Shown here: positions 1-9,532 of the stretch, piece by piece
Layout: every line of letters starts with the position of its first letter
Position numbering within the stretch: position 1 is the stretch's first letter
Source: Bacteroidales bacterium
GTDB taxonomy: Bacteria; Bacteroidota; Bacteroidia; Bacteroidales; WCHB1-69
Reading direction: 5' to 3'
Assembly (NCBI GenBank): GCA_017525245.1
Contig: JAFXTE010000086.1
Coordinates: forward strand, 1-34,267
DNA: 34,267 nucleotides
The notes under the pieces: model-generated
The model's database searches: none
What the model saw: only the letters and a program-made list of their open reading frames with translations
Told to the model about the DNA's origin: nothing
Program-made: the position numbers and the translations under genes

Positions 1-1
1 G

Positions 2-325
2 GGCTTTTTCGCCAAAGAGGAGAAAGGACACGCCAAGGTGCCCTACAAAGTTTACGGCAACGTACCCTTCCTGTGGACGAAAATTCCGTTTGCCCGCCCG
101 AGAATGCTTTTCGATATGGGCGCTGTCGGCGGTTGGTTCGGTCTCCCGCAGGATTTGCTGGATCTGTGGGCGAAGGACAACCCCGACATCAAGCGGCAAT
201 TGGATTCGATGACGGTGAATGTGGATACGACCGTGATGACCTACGCCGGTCTTTTCGGCGCCTCCTACGATACGGTTATAGGTGGAGAACTCTGTTTCCC
301 TAGCTGTACGACATGCAAAGGTTGA
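2..325 (+). CDS. C-terminal fragment of an unrecognised protein
   Basis: An open frame enters from the left edge (codons begin at base 2) and stops with TGA at 323-325, leaving about 107 residues. The frame has no internal stop. Its composition (Trp, Phe, Asp, Gly rich) looks like protein, unlike the other frames here. The fragment contains WTKIPFARPRMLFDMGAVGG, a run of about 50 mixed residues, and ends in a Cys-rich tail (CFPSCTTCKG) that could bind metal or form disulfides. I do not recognise the family. It converges on lysS with only 21 bp between the two stop codons, and I see no terminator hairpin there. The true start lies outside the window; the GTG at 38 is only an internal codon. 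Confidence 0.6.
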   Translation, partial: GFFAKEEKGHAKVPYKVYGNVPFLWTKIPFARPRMLFDMGAVGGWFGLPQDLLDLWAKDNPDIKRQLDSMTVNVDTTVMTYAGLFGASYDTVIGGELCFPSCTTCKG

Positions 326-346
326 CGATTTCGCCACCCCGTTCAG

Positions 347-2074
347 TTATTCTCCTATTTTCTCAATCCACCCTTTGATGTCCTCCAGTTTCGCAGCCGG
401 GATTTCCAATTTCAGTTTCTTGCGCAAGCCGCCGAGGTCATTCAGCAGCTTGTTCGGGTTGGCATTTTTCAGATGCTCCAACGTCAGGATGTTCAGCTTT
501 TTCAACGCCGGGATCCACTCGGCATCCATGCCTAACGCGGTAAATTCCTCATCCTTGGCGACTTCCTGCTTTTTCTCGGGACGCATTTGCGGGAAGAAGA
601 GCACATCCTGGATGGAGGGAGAGTTGGTCATGATCATCGCCAAACGGTCGATGCCGATGCCCAGGCCGGCTGTCGGGGGCATACCGATTTCGAGGGAACG
701 GAGGAAGTCCTCGTCCAAGACCATGGACTCCGTGTCGCCGCGTTTGCCGAGTTCCAGCTGGTCCTCGAAACGTTTGCGTTGGTCGAGCGGGTCGTTGAGC
801 TCGGAGTAGGCGTTGCAGATCTCCTTGCCGTTGCACATCGCCTCGAAACGCTCGGTGAGACCGGGTTTGCTGCGGTGCTTCTTGGTCAGCGGGGACATCT
901 CAATCGGGTAGTCGTAGATGAAGGTCGGTTGGATGAGCTTAGACTCGCAGGTTTCTCCGAAAATTTCGTCGATGAGCTTGCCTTTGCCCATGGTGCTGTC
1001 AACCTCCACACCTTGCGTCTTGGCGAAGGCGGCGAGCTGTTCCTCGGTCATCTCAGAAATGTCAGTGCCGGTGAAGTGCTCGATAGCTTCGAACATGGTG
1101 TAGCGTTTCCACGGGCGTTTGAAGTCGATGATGTTGTCGCCGACCTGCACCTTGGTATCGCCGTGCAGCGCGAGGGCGATGCGCTCGACCATCTCCTCCA
1201 CGGTGTCCATCATCCAGTTGTAGTCCTTGTACGGCACGTAGAGCTCCATCTGGGTGAACTCGGGGTTGTGGAAACGGTCCATGCCCTCGTTGCGGAAGTC
1301 CTTGGAGAACTCATATACGCCGTTGAAACCGCCCACGATAAGTTTTTTCAGATACAGCTCATCGGCGATGCGCAGGTAAAGCGTCATGTCCAACGTGTTG
1401 TGGTGGGTCTTGAAGGGACGGGCCGCCGCGCCGCCGTACAGCGGTTGCAGAATCGGGGTCTCCACTTCAAGGTAGCCCTTTTCGTTCAGATAGTTGCGCA
1501 TCGTGTTGACCAATAGCGTGCGTTTGATGAACGTGTCTTTGATTTGAGGGTTGACGATGAGGTCGATGTAACGCTGGCGGTAGCGCTGTTCCGGATTCTG
1601 GAAGGCGTCATAGACCACGCCGTCCTTCTCCTTGACGATGGGCAGCGGGCACACCGACTTGCAGAGTATGGTGAATTCCTTCACGTGGATGCTGATTTCG
1701 CCAGTCTGAGTGGTGAACACGAAACCTTTCACGCCGATGATGTCGCCAATGTCCAATTTTTTGAACACACTGTTGTACATCGTCTTGTCCTCGCCGGGAC
1801 AGATCTCGTCGCGTTTGGCATAGACTTGGATTTTGCCGACGGCATCTTGGAGCACGTAGAAAGAGACGGCGCCCATAATGCGCTGGCTCATAATACGTCC
1901 CGCAATGCTGACCTCTTGGAAAAGAGTGTTGTCTTTCGGGTATTTCTCTAAGATTTCTGCCGTGGTGGCGTTCACTTCGTATGTGGCGGCGGGGTAGGGG
2001 TCGATGCCCAAATCAAGCAAATCCTGTAATTTCTTTCTGCGGATAATTTCCTGTTCTGATAAATCGAGACTCAT
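347..2074 (-). CDS. lysS: Lysyl-tRNA synthetase, class II
   Basis: Charges tRNA-Lys with lysine in the cytoplasm. The 575-residue protein has the class II order: an N-terminal OB-fold anticodon-binding domain (about residues 50-145), motif 1 around [11 protein letters not shown] (201-211), motif 2 with FRNEG and HNPEFTQME (260-277) and motif 3 GLGIGIDRL (470-478). After the catalytic core ends at MRPEK (about 500) there is a 75-residue C-terminal extension rich in Lys and Leu. This is normal for Bacteroidota LysRS (about 575 residues) and absent from the shorter (about 500-residue) E. coli enzyme. The ATG at 2074 lies 27 bp after a good -7 element, so the start is secure. The gene is monocistronic here: the upstream gene ctp ends in its own terminator. 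Confidence 0.97.
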   Translation of the reverse strand: MSLDLSEQEIIRRKKLQDLLDLGIDPYPAATYEVNATTAEILEKYPKDNTLFQEVSIAGRIMSQRIMGAVSFYVLQDAVGKIQVYAKRDEICPGEDKTMYNSVFKKLDIGDIIGVKGFVFTTQTGEISIHVKEFTILCKSVCPLPIVKEKDGVVYDAFQNPEQRYRQRYIDLIVNPQIKDTFIKRTLLVNTMRNYLNEKGYLEVETPILQPLYGGAAARPFKTHHNTLDMTLYLRIADELYLKKLIVGGFNGVYEFSKDFRNEGMDRFHNPEFTQMELYVPYKDYNWMMDTVEEMVERIALALHGDTKVQVGDNIIDFKRPWKRYTMFEAIEHFTGTDISEMTEEQLAAFAKTQGVEVDSTMGKGKLIDEIFGETCESKLIQPTFIYDYPIEMSPLTKKHRSKPGLTERFEAMCNGKEICNAYSELNDPLDQRKRFEDQLELGKRGDTESMVLDEDFLRSLEIGMPPTAGLGIGIDRLAMIMTNSPSIQDVLFFPQMRPEKKQEVAKDEEFTALGMDAEWIPALKKLNILTLEHLKNANPNKLLNDLGGLRKKLKLEIPAAKLEDIKGWIEKIGE

Positions 2075-2101
2075 CGTAATTTATATTTTCAAAATGAGCG
2101 G

Positions 2102-2109
2102 CAAAGATA
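2102..2109 (-). promoter_or_regulatory. lysS promoter -7 element
   Basis: On the minus strand this reads TATCTTTG, matching the Bacteroidota -7 consensus TAnnTTTG. It is followed by GC-rich CCGCTC and lies 27 bp before the lysS ATG. A poly-T stretch from the ctp terminator lies just upstream, where the loose -33 TTTG would be expected. Confidence 0.7.
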
Positions 2110-2125
2110 CAAAATATTCTGCCAC

Positions 2126-2153
2126 AAAAAAACGCACCGTTTTTTGCGGTGCG
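2126..2153 (-). terminator. Intrinsic terminator of ctp
   Basis: The arms CGCACCG (2133-2139) and CGGTGCG (2147-2153) form a perfect 7-bp stem with a 7-nt loop. On the minus strand the hairpin is followed by a run of seven T. It lies 85 bp past the ctp stop and directly upstream of the lysS promoter, so it insulates the two genes. Confidence 0.85.
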
Positions 2154-2238
2154 CCTATGAGTTCAGTAATTGAGTTCATGCTGTTTTTGTTGTAGAATTT
2201 GTGGTTTGTCAGGACGAACTCAGATAGGAGATGTTGGA

Positions 2239-3837
2239 CTAATTGCCAATGGTTTCCAAAGCTTTCTGAATAACTTTGTCCGTTTTATTGACCACTGGGT
2301 AGAATGCCTCGTCACCGTAAAGGTTGCGGCCGATCAGTGCCTTTAACCAAGTCTTCAGCTCTTTGGAAGAGTTGGCGGACATCTTTGACGCTTTCTTCTT
2401 GTTGTTTTTCTCGTAATATTGGATGAGCTGTTGCAGCATCTGGTCGGTGACCTGCATCTTTGCCACGTAGGATTGCGTGTCAGGGTATTGTTGTTTCAGC
2501 GTGGACTTGTGCTCGTTAGTGTAATGGAAGGCGAATTGGATGAGTGCCGAGGAGTTGGCGATATCGTAGTAGGCGTTGAGGTCGTCGCCGCGGTCTATGG
2601 GCACGAAGATGTCGGGCATGATGCCGCCCCCGCCATATACTGTGCGACCCTTGAGGGTATGATAGACCTTGGAGGAGTCCAAGTGGATGCTGTCGAGGCT
2701 TTCCATCTCGCCGTTTACCAACCGCTTGTAAATGTCCTCGTAGTAAGCTTCCGTACCATTTTCATAATCGCGCTGGATGCAGCGTCCGCTGGGTGTGTGG
2801 TAGCGTGAAGTGGTTAAGCGGATTGAGGATTTGTCCTCCAAATCGAACTGCCTCTGCACAAGTCCCTTACCGAACGAACGTCGCCCGATGATGGTGCCGC
2901 GGTCGTTGTCCTGGATGGCTCCGGCCACAATCTCGCTGGCTGAAGCGCTGAAATCATCAATCAAAATCACGACTTTCCCTTGCTCGAAATCACCGCTTCG
3001 GGAAGCATATATGATTTCGGGACGCATTTTGGAGCCTTCAATAGAGACAATCTTCTGCTTGTTGCCCAGAAATTCATCGCACACACTGACGGCCGCATCC
3101 AAGAAACCGCCGCCGTTGCCGCGCAAATCCACAATCAGATTGCCCATACCTTGCCGTTTCAGTTTCTGGATGGCGTTGTTGAATTCTTTAGCCGTGGTGC
3201 TTCCGAACTCGTTCAACTTGATGTAACCAGTCTGTGAATCAATCATGTAGGATACATCTACGGTATAAGTGGGTATCACACCGCGAGTTATCTCGTAAGT
3301 GTATTTCTCTTTGAAGCCAGGTCTCAAAATGCCTACTTTTACTTTTGACCCTTTTTTTCCGCGCAACTTCTTGAAAGCTTGCTCATTCTTAATGCCGATA
3401 ATGGATTTTCCATCCACTTCGATCATGCGGTCGCCAGCCATCAGGCCGGCTTTTTCTGAAGGGCCTCCGGAAATCACGGAAACCACCATCAAAGTGTCGT
3501 TCATAATGTTGAATTGGATGCCGATGCCTTCAAAGGATCCTTCCAACGTTTCCATCATGGTTTTGTTTTCATCGGCGGTGGCGTAGCTGGAATGCGGGTC
3601 CAGTCCTTGCAGCATTGCGTTGATAGCCAGTCCGTATATGGAATCTGTGTTAATATCGTCCACATAATATCGTTCGATGTAGCTCATCACTTCGCTCATC
3701 TTTTGCAGCTCAGCGTTACCGTTTCTGCTCAATCGGCGAGGATTCCAATGCAGCGCAATGGAGAAACCGCCCAAAAAAGCGACTAAAAGCCACAAAAACA
3801 CAAGACATCCGTTATACCTGCTTCTGTTCTCACTCAT
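2239..3837 (-). CDS. C-terminal processing peptidase, family S41
   Basis: A membrane-anchored serine protease of the CtpA/Prc type that trims or degrades envelope proteins in the periplasm. I chose the ATG at 3837 (532 residues). The longer frame begins with TTG at 3864, inside the -7 element. Residues 11-31 form one transmembrane anchor. A PDZ domain follows at about 105-175 (GIGIQFN to LRPG), then the S41 core. The catalytic dyad is visible: Ser299 in FSASASEI and Lys324 in SFGKG, 25 residues apart as in E. coli Prc. The C-terminal 100 residues are Lys-rich and less conserved. It stands alone, with its own promoter and terminator. Confidence 0.93.
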   Translation of the reverse strand: MSENRSRYNGCLVFLWLLVAFLGGFSIALHWNPRRLSRNGNAELQKMSEVMSYIERYYVDDINTDSIYGLAINAMLQGLDPHSSYATADENKTMMETLEGSFEGIGIQFNIMNDTLMVVSVISGGPSEKAGLMAGDRMIEVDGKSIIGIKNEQAFKKLRGKKGSKVKVGILRPGFKEKYTYEITRGVIPTYTVDVSYMIDSQTGYIKLNEFGSTTAKEFNNAIQKLKRQGMGNLIVDLRGNGGGFLDAAVSVCDEFLGNKQKIVSIEGSKMRPEIIYASRSGDFEQGKVVILIDDFSASASEIVAGAIQDNDRGTIIGRRSFGKGLVQRQFDLEDKSSIRLTTSRYHTPSGRCIQRDYENGTEAYYEDIYKRLVNGEMESLDSIHLDSSKVYHTLKGRTVYGGGGIMPDIFVPIDRGDDLNAYYDIANSSALIQFAFHYTNEHKSTLKQQYPDTQSYVAKMQVTDQMLQQLIQYYEKNNKKKASKMSANSSKELKTWLKALIGRNLYGDEAFYPVVNKTDKVIQKALETIGN

Positions 3838-3861
3838 TTTTTGCCAAAAATTAAAAGACCG

Positions 3862-3869
3862 CAAAAATA
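3862..3869 (-). promoter_or_regulatory. ctp promoter -7 element
   Basis: Minus strand TATTTTTG preceded by AAAGTG and followed by CGG, 24 bp before the ATG at 3837. It shares the string gtgTATTTTTGc with the two tRNA promoters of this window. Confidence 0.65.
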
Positions 3870-3912
3870 CACTTTAAACCTATTATTATTCATAACCCCA
3901 CTTATTTTTTTT

Positions 3913-3944
3913 AGCCAATAGCTAATAGCAAACAGCCAATAGCT
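3913..3944. repeat. Intergenic word repeat (agccaatagct, two copies)
   Basis: The 11-mer agccaatagct occurs at 3913-3923 and 3934-3944, with gctaatagc between. The block lies just past the stop codon (3950) of the DAHP synthase gene. Related words recur near 20984, 22378 and 29634. Confidence 0.6.
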
Positions 3945-3949
3945 GAATA

Positions 3950-4969
3950 TCACTTTTGCCGTTCAATGGAAGATTGGTGCAACAATTCGAGAAATTGCTT
4001 GATAAAAACCTGATAATAAGGGTCTTCAGAATGTTTCATGTAGCGTTTTACCACTTGTTGCCATTGTTGGGGCTGCACCACGGAGATGTGGTTTTTCCGT
4101 TTGATTTCCGCAATTTCATCCACCATTTTCATCCGTTGATAGAGAAGCGTACTTATTTGATTGTCAATATTTTCAAGAGTTGATCGTTGTTTTACTAATT
4201 CCAAATCTGCCGAGTCGTTGCGCAAGTCCAAATGGCTTATCATGTCAGCCCAGTTGGTGGGAAGCATCTGCTGATCCGCGTCGGAGAGGGCTTGTTCGGG
4301 ATGGGGATGACATTCAACCATCAGACCGTTGAAGCCGTAATTCATCGCCAATTGCGCAACTTCGGGAATCCATTCCACTTTCCCGCATAAGTGCGAAGGG
4401 TCGCAGAGGATGGGCAGATCGGGCATCTGCACTTTCAACTCGATGGGGATGTGCCAGAAAGGAGCGTTGCGGTAGATGTTCTCCTGAACGTCAGGAAATC
4501 CCCGGTGGATGGCCATCACGCCCCGGATGTCAGCTTTCAGGAACCGCTCGATGTTCCCGATCCATAACTTCAGGTCGGGAATCATCGGATTCTTGACCAT
4601 GACAGTGAATCCGGAGTGCTTAACAGCGTCGGCAATCTTCTGCACCTCAACGGGGTTGACGGATGTGCGTGCGCCCACCCACACCGTATGGATACCATGT
4701 TCGGCGCACAGATCCACATGTTTGGCATTCATCACCTCCACGCAAACGGGAATGTGGTATGTGTTCTGCACTTCTTGCAGCCAGGGTAAAGCAGCTTCCC
4801 CAGCACCTGCAAAGCTGTCTGGGGCACTGCGGACTTTCCAAGCTCCGGCTCTGAAGTACTGCAATGAAAGACCCTTCTCCCGTGTTTGTTCAGCAAGCTG
4901 CTCGGCCGTGGCCAACAATTGTGTACGGCTTTCCGCCGCACAAGGTCCCGCTATCCAAATCCGTTCCAT
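3950..4969 (-). CDS. DAHP synthase (type I beta) fused to chorismate mutase
   Basis: Bifunctional enzyme. The N-terminal domain condenses phosphoenolpyruvate and erythrose 4-phosphate to DAHP, the first shikimate step. The C-terminal AroQ-type domain converts chorismate to prephenate, for Phe and Tyr. The DAHP synthase part (about 1-245) shows the hallmarks IAGPCAAES, RAGAWKVRS, VKNPM, IHRGF and CDPSH. The helical mutase part starts near residue 255 (LVKQRSTLENIDNQISTLLYQRM). This domain order is known in Bacteroidota, where the mutase domain mediates feedback control. I chose ATG 4969 because the family starts at MERIWIAGPC; an in-frame ATG at 4999 would add ten Lys-rich residues. The chosen ATG follows the stop codon of the upstream giant gene by 1 bp, so translation is probably coupled. 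Confidence 0.93.
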   Translation of the reverse strand: MERIWIAGPCAAESRTQLLATAEQLAEQTREKGLSLQYFRAGAWKVRSAPDSFAGAGEAALPWLQEVQNTYHIPVCVEVMNAKHVDLCAEHGIHTVWVGARTSVNPVEVQKIADAVKHSGFTVMVKNPMIPDLKLWIGNIERFLKADIRGVMAIHRGFPDVQENIYRNAPFWHIPIELKVQMPDLPILCDPSHLCGKVEWIPEVAQLAMNYGFNGLMVECHPHPEQALSDADQQMLPTNWADMISHLDLRNDSADLELVKQRSTLENIDNQISTLLYQRMKMVDEIAEIKRKNHISVVQPQQWQQVVKRYMKHSEDPYYQVFIKQFLELLHQSSIERQK

Positions 4970-4970
4970 T

Positions 4971-7900
4971 TTACTCTTCAGTTTCTGGTTCTTCTTCAAT
5001 ATCAGTGAAATACTTCTTCACGAACTTGTTTTTCAAACTTCGGTTACCCAATTTATAGGTGAAAGAGGGAAGTCCCTTGGCTTGGTCGGGAGCTTGGAAT
5101 CTGTTTTTAGGTTTCACGCTGGAGATAGCGTCATTAAAGGCTTTGTCGGAAGCGAAAGCAGACACGGCGTTGTTGTCAAACTGGAAGTAATAGAACTGGT
5201 TGTCAAATTCGAAATAGAGGTAGAGTCTGTTACGGGAACCGCGTTTCTCAATCACGATACGGCCCGGAACCATCTTATACACTGTCTTTTCACCGCAGAT
5301 AATCAGCGGAAGACGCGTCTGCGATTTGAACGTGGACTGCTCCTTGTCCCACTCAAAGTCGATGTTGGAGAACAGGAATTTCACTTGCAGGGCTTCCGGC
5401 AGACGGCGGTTCTGACCCAACGCCACATTCCGCTGGTAACGGTCATATTCCGTTTTGCCCAAAATATTGTAGAGAGCAAGGTCAAAAGCCTCATCTTGAG
5501 AAACATCCACAAAGTCCAATGATGCTTTTTCTATTGCCTTGTTCATCAAATCCATGGATTTTTCATTGAAGAAGAAGTTGATGGAGGTGGTGAGGTGCAT
5601 TTCGGCAGAGTCGGCGAGGGTGTAGTTCACAATGGTGCCGTTGGTGACGAAGTCCACGCGGCCTAATTTCGCACCCATGTCAATGGTGCCGCTTCCGTGC
5701 GCCTCGCAGTTGTCGGTGTTGAGGGTGATGATGTTGCCGGGAACACTCGGGTCGTTCAGTTTCTCCAAAGAGGCTGCCTTGAACTCACGCGTCTCCTTGT
5801 CGTAGGTGATGTAGCCGAACACGTTGATGTATTCCGCGTCGTTAAATTCGTCTTTGGCAACGCCAAAAGCCGTGTAAATCCGTCCGGTCTTGTTGCTGGA
5901 TGCAATGGCCACCACCACCTTGCGCTCGTTCATGTCCTTGGTACGGTCATGCACTTGCAGCATAATGTTGTTCGGATCCACCTGTTGCAGGATTTTCATG
6001 CGGGCGTGCTTGACGGAGTCGCAGCCGTGGATGATTTCCACACCACCGAAATACGAGAGGAACGGGTTGGTGCTGTGCAGTTCCGCTCGCCCGTCGAAAG
6101 CGAACTGGTCACTGAAATGGAAGTCCTTCTCCAATGGGATTTTCGCCTCACCGAATGTCTCTTTCATGAAATAGACGGTGTCGAAATAAAGTGTCTGCAC
6201 ACGTTGCTCGGCATCAATGTAGTCGTAATAGCCGTTGGCATAGAACCTTGTGGCGCTCTGCACGCGGGTGGTACAGTTGTAAAGTTCGTGGTATTTGTTG
6301 TCGCGGCCAGCCAAGATACGCGAGTTCTCCAGAACGTCCATGGCAGCTTTCTTTCGTATGGTGACATCGCCATGCAGAGGCGTTATGGCCGCGTCACCCA
6401 CGTTGATGTAGCGCACACCATGTGCGGAAATGACATTTTTGGCAAAGTCAAATTCAGCATTCACAGCCGTGAACATGTAGTTGGCATTCGGTGCAACGGC
6501 ATACAATTCGTTGCCAATGCTCTGCATGTCAACAAGTTCTTTGATGGGCGTGTTGTCAATATCCACATTTTTGTGCGGATCGTCCCACTTGAAGCGAAGC
6601 ATAGTGGAGTCGATGGGATCCCACTCAAATTCTGAGGATTTCGCTTTAACCTCATTTTGAACGAAATAGACTTCAGATGCTTCGCCATTGGCTAAGAAGC
6701 GACCTTTCCGGGTCTTGAAATCAATGTGGGAGTTGTAATTGTCGGTGGAGAAAGCGACATCTTTGCCGCCGCTGATGTCGTATATCCGCAGGTCGGCAGT
6801 GTCTGCTAACAATTCGTGATGCTTGAACTGGAATAGCCGTGAAGAGATGTCGGCACGGTTGAACATCACAGTGCCAGTCCCGAACAAACCTCCTGGTGTA
6901 ATCTTGGAATTACCCGTAAGTTGCGCCTCACGGAACAAATCCATTGGCTCTTGTATCGTGTGTATAAACATCTGATCCTGATAGGGTTCCCAGTGTAGAT
7001 AAGCTTCATTGACGGACGCGGGCGGAAATTCCGTGCCCGCCATTTGCTCATCCACTATATGACGGTTGGCCGCACCGTTGGTGGAGTCCAAGTAGAAGAC
7101 CAAACTGTCTGAGAGTGTGTGCGAAGTGATGTAGTCGATGTTTCCTTTGCCTCGCAATCCTCTGTTGCTGAGACTGATGCGACCTTGGTAGCCGCCTTTG
7201 GTGCCATACATGGGCAACCCGGTCGTGTTGTGGACAAAACCCAAGGAGAAATCGGGTTGTACTTTCAGCGGTTCGGCAATGTCAGGGAAGATGCCGCCGG
7301 AAATCAGAGCACCTGTGAATTTCATGGAGTCAATCACGAAATTATCCAGGTTCACAATCCTGAACTGATTCACAGCATAGTAAAATCGGTTGCGGTCATA
7401 CACACCACCCAACACGTATGGTTGGTCGTAAAAAACTTTTCCGCCTTTGCGCGCCTCGAAAATCGGGTAGTCGGGGTAGTCTGTCATGCCGCTTTTGTTT
7501 CCTGGTACGTCGATGTACAAAACACCGGACAGCTCTTGAATTTCACTGCGCACACGTTGCAGCTTGTAGTCGCCGTACATGTCCATCGGACCGTTTTTGT
7601 CTTCCACATACATGATGAGCGTGTCAATGATATCCATATCAACGAGAAAACGGTCGTAATCGAATTTGCAATTATGGGTCACGAAATCGAACAGACCGCC
7701 GATGACCCGCCCGGAGAAGACCATATCCCGGTTTTTCTTGACCGTAACCAGTTCGTTCATAGGATATACGTTCACAATCTGCGGGTCGCTGAGGACAAAA
7801 AACTCGCAACCGGTAATCTTCAAATCGTTGGTGGCCAAATCCAACGAAGCGTAGTGCGTCTTCGATTCCAATTTGATGTAGTCGTAGTCCTTTTTCTTCA

Positions 7901-9446
7901 CCTGATTGTTCAGATACTGGGCGATTTTGCTGCGATAGTGGATGCGGTTGTTGTTGATGTCGTATTCAATGAAACCTCGGGCGGCGAAGTCAATCATCAT
8001 CGCCTTGATGTCCAACGGTGGCTTGTTGAACCAGCGGATGACATCCTCGATGGTGAGGTCTTCGTAGCCCGCACTGTTGAAAAGCTGCCATAGCGTGTAG
8101 AGCGGGTTCATTGCGTTGTAACCGGCGATTTCGTGCATCACCTCGTCTTCGTAGTAGTTCTGCGACTCAAAATAAGCGGCTTGGTCGCTGGTGTTACCTA
8201 CAATGGGCTTAAGCTCAATGCGTTTCTCAGTGGTGACCCATTGCACGGATTCCACATACATGTCCAGTTTGTGGTAGGAGTCGAAGAAGGGTGAACGGCC
8301 CACACCCTGTTTGGGTCGGGAAATCAGCAGCGATTTTTTCTCGTTGTCGTATTTGAAGTTGGCAGCGGGATGGTAAATTGAATCGTTTTCGATGTAGAGG
8401 GATATTTGTGCGTCTTCAGAGAGCAGGTTGGTGGGGCGGATGAGGAAGCTGCGGGAGCGGGCAGTAACGATGACTTTTCCCTCGTTGCGTATGGTGATGA
8501 CGGCTAACGTGTCGCCATGACCGGTGCCGAAGATGGATGCGCCGCGCATCTCAAAGCCACCCACATAGTCCACATCCTTGTAGAGGTTGTTTACCGGCAG
8601 GGTTGCATCCTGGCTGATGAAGCGGGGGTAGGATGCTCGCTCCTCGGACGTGGGCAGTATGGCTTTTTCCTCCACACGCCCTACAATTGGGTTCGCGAAC
8701 AGTTTCGGATAGTAGAACAACGCATCGTCAGCTACCACCTTCGGAAAACGCAAGTCTATGTCGTACGTCTTCAACTTGGCTTTGACATTTGGATCCAAAC
8801 CGGCGCGATCCCAGGAGATGAAACCGCCATTTGCCTTGAACATCAGTTTGTCTGGATAATATCTCCCGTTCACACCGCTGACAATCAAGCTGTCCTTGGC
8901 TGAATAACCCCAAAGGTCGATGTCTTTGAAATCAAAACACGGTTCCCCGTCGAATCCCAAGTGGTCGGCAAAGCCCATAGCCACCCACTTGACATTGTCG
9001 CCCCTGTTCATGATATTCTCCTTGAAGAACTGTTCGTAAATCTTCATTTTGTCATGGAAGAAAGTAGTGCTCTGCCCGATATGGAAGCTCAGGATTTTCT
9101 GCCACGTTTCCGTTTCACTGGCATACTGGCTTTCTAAAAAAGCCCGATAAGTGCTGATGTAACTTTGGAAATGGGGGAACGGACGGTGTTTTTTCTTCAC
9201 CATCTTGTTGGCTTCCTCAATGAAGACCTGTTGGTTGTCTATATCCATCTGGGTGGTCCACATCAGTTCAAAGGCTTCCAAAACCTCCTTGGCGTCTTTT
9301 TGGCGGTCTTTCGGTACTGTTGAATAAAACTCCTTCATCTCCTCCACGGTTTTGGAAGGGTCTTTGGAAAACGATGTAAAACGCTGAGCTTGAACAAATA
9401 TCGCCAAGCATATCAGGAAACTGACACAAAAAAATCTCTTCATCAT
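4971..9446 (-). CDS. Very large exported protein, Bacteroidota-type, function unknown
   Basis: A 1491-residue protein with a clear signal peptide: MMKRF, a hydrophobic stretch and a likely cut after VQA near residue 20. I recognise no named domain. An N-terminal part of about 170 residues looks helical and charged. The rest is rich in short alternating hydrophobic segments with many Asp, Asn, Tyr and Phe, as in long beta-strand repeat proteins. It ends in an acidic tail (DIEEEPETEE) after FTYKLGNRSL. There is no T9SS sorting domain, no lipobox and no obvious membrane barrel end. It lies between prmA and the DAHP synthase gene, whose ATG follows its TAA by 1 bp. The promoter overlaps a 38-bp dyad. 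A periplasmic or cell-surface structural role is only a guess. Confidence 0.85.
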   Translation of the reverse strand: MMKRFFCVSFLICLAIFVQAQRFTSFSKDPSKTVEEMKEFYSTVPKDRQKDAKEVLEAFELMWTTQMDIDNQQVFIEEANKMVKKKHRPFPHFQSYISTYRAFLESQYASETETWQKILSFHIGQSTTFFHDKMKIYEQFFKENIMNRGDNVKWVAMGFADHLGFDGEPCFDFKDIDLWGYSAKDSLIVSGVNGRYYPDKLMFKANGGFISWDRAGLDPNVKAKLKTYDIDLRFPKVVADDALFYYPKLFANPIVGRVEEKAILPTSEERASYPRFISQDATLPVNNLYKDVDYVGGFEMRGASIFGTGHGDTLAVITIRNEGKVIVTARSRSFLIRPTNLLSEDAQISLYIENDSIYHPAANFKYDNEKKSLLISRPKQGVGRSPFFDSYHKLDMYVESVQWVTTEKRIELKPIVGNTSDQAAYFESQNYYEDEVMHEIAGYNAMNPLYTLWQLFNSAGYEDLTIEDVIRWFNKPPLDIKAMMIDFAARGFIEYDINNNRIHYRSKIAQYLNNQVKKKDYDYIKLESKTHYASLDLATNDLKITGCEFFVLSDPQIVNVYPMNELVTVKKNRDMVFSGRVIGGLFDFVTHNCKFDYDRFLVDMDIIDTLIMYVEDKNGPMDMYGDYKLQRVRSEIQELSGVLYIDVPGNKSGMTDYPDYPIFEARKGGKVFYDQPYVLGGVYDRNRFYYAVNQFRIVNLDNFVIDSMKFTGALISGGIFPDIAEPLKVQPDFSLGFVHNTTGLPMYGTKGGYQGRISLSNRGLRGKGNIDYITSHTLSDSLVFYLDSTNGAANRHIVDEQMAGTEFPPASVNEAYLHWEPYQDQMFIHTIQEPMDLFREAQLTGNSKITPGGLFGTGTVMFNRADISSRLFQFKHHELLADTADLRIYDISGGKDVAFSTDNYNSHIDFKTRKGRFLANGEASEVYFVQNEVKAKSSEFEWDPIDSTMLRFKWDDPHKNVDIDNTPIKELVDMQSIGNELYAVAPNANYMFTAVNAEFDFAKNVISAHGVRYINVGDAAITPLHGDVTIRKKAAMDVLENSRILAGRDNKYHELYNCTTRVQSATRFYANGYYDYIDAEQRVQTLYFDTVYFMKETFGEAKIPLEKDFHFSDQFAFDGRAELHSTNPFLSYFGGVEIIHGCDSVKHARMKILQQVDPNNIMLQVHDRTKDMNERKVVVAIASSNKTGRIYTAFGVAKDEFNDAEYINVFGYITYDKETREFKAASLEKLNDPSVPGNIITLNTDNCEAHGSGTIDMGAKLGRVDFVTNGTIVNYTLADSAEMHLTTSINFFFNEKSMDLMNKAIEKASLDFVDVSQDEAFDLALYNILGKTEYDRYQRNVALGQNRRLPEALQVKFLFSNIDFEWDKEQSTFKSQTRLPLIICGEKTVYKMVPGRIVIEKRGSRNRLYLYFEFDNQFYYFQFDNNAVSAFASDKAFNDAISSVKPKNRFQAPDQAKGLPSFTYKLGNRSLKNKFVKKYFTDIEEEPETEE

Positions 9447-9460
9447 TACATAGAAAAATG

Positions 9461-9498
9461 GTGTGCAAAGATAGCAAAAAGTTTGCTATTCTGCACAC
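9461..9498 (-). promoter_or_regulatory. Dyad containing the -7 element of the giant gene
   Basis: The outer arms gtgtgca (9461-9467) and tgcacac (9492-9498), with inner arms atagcaaa and tttgctat, make a nearly continuous 38-bp palindrome with one offset base and a 3-nt centre. The -7 element TATCTTTG (minus strand, 9473 to 9466) lies inside one arm, 20 bp before the ATG. It could be an operator, or a prmA terminator that overlaps the promoter. The T-rich tail on the minus strand is weak (ccattttt). Confidence 0.55.
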
Positions 9499-9532
9499 AA
9501 GATATTAAGAACAAAAACTAACAGATTGAAAA

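Noticed and set aside
587-1516. Long plus-strand frame opposite lysS (309 codons)
   Set aside because: It is the antisense shadow of a conserved gene with all class II synthetase motifs; its His/Val/Glu-rich content is typical of such shadows.
5697-8093. Two plus-strand frames of over 300 codons opposite the giant gene
   Set aside because: Antisense shadows in a GC-balanced gene; no promoter or family resemblance, and the minus-strand frame is intact with a signal peptide.
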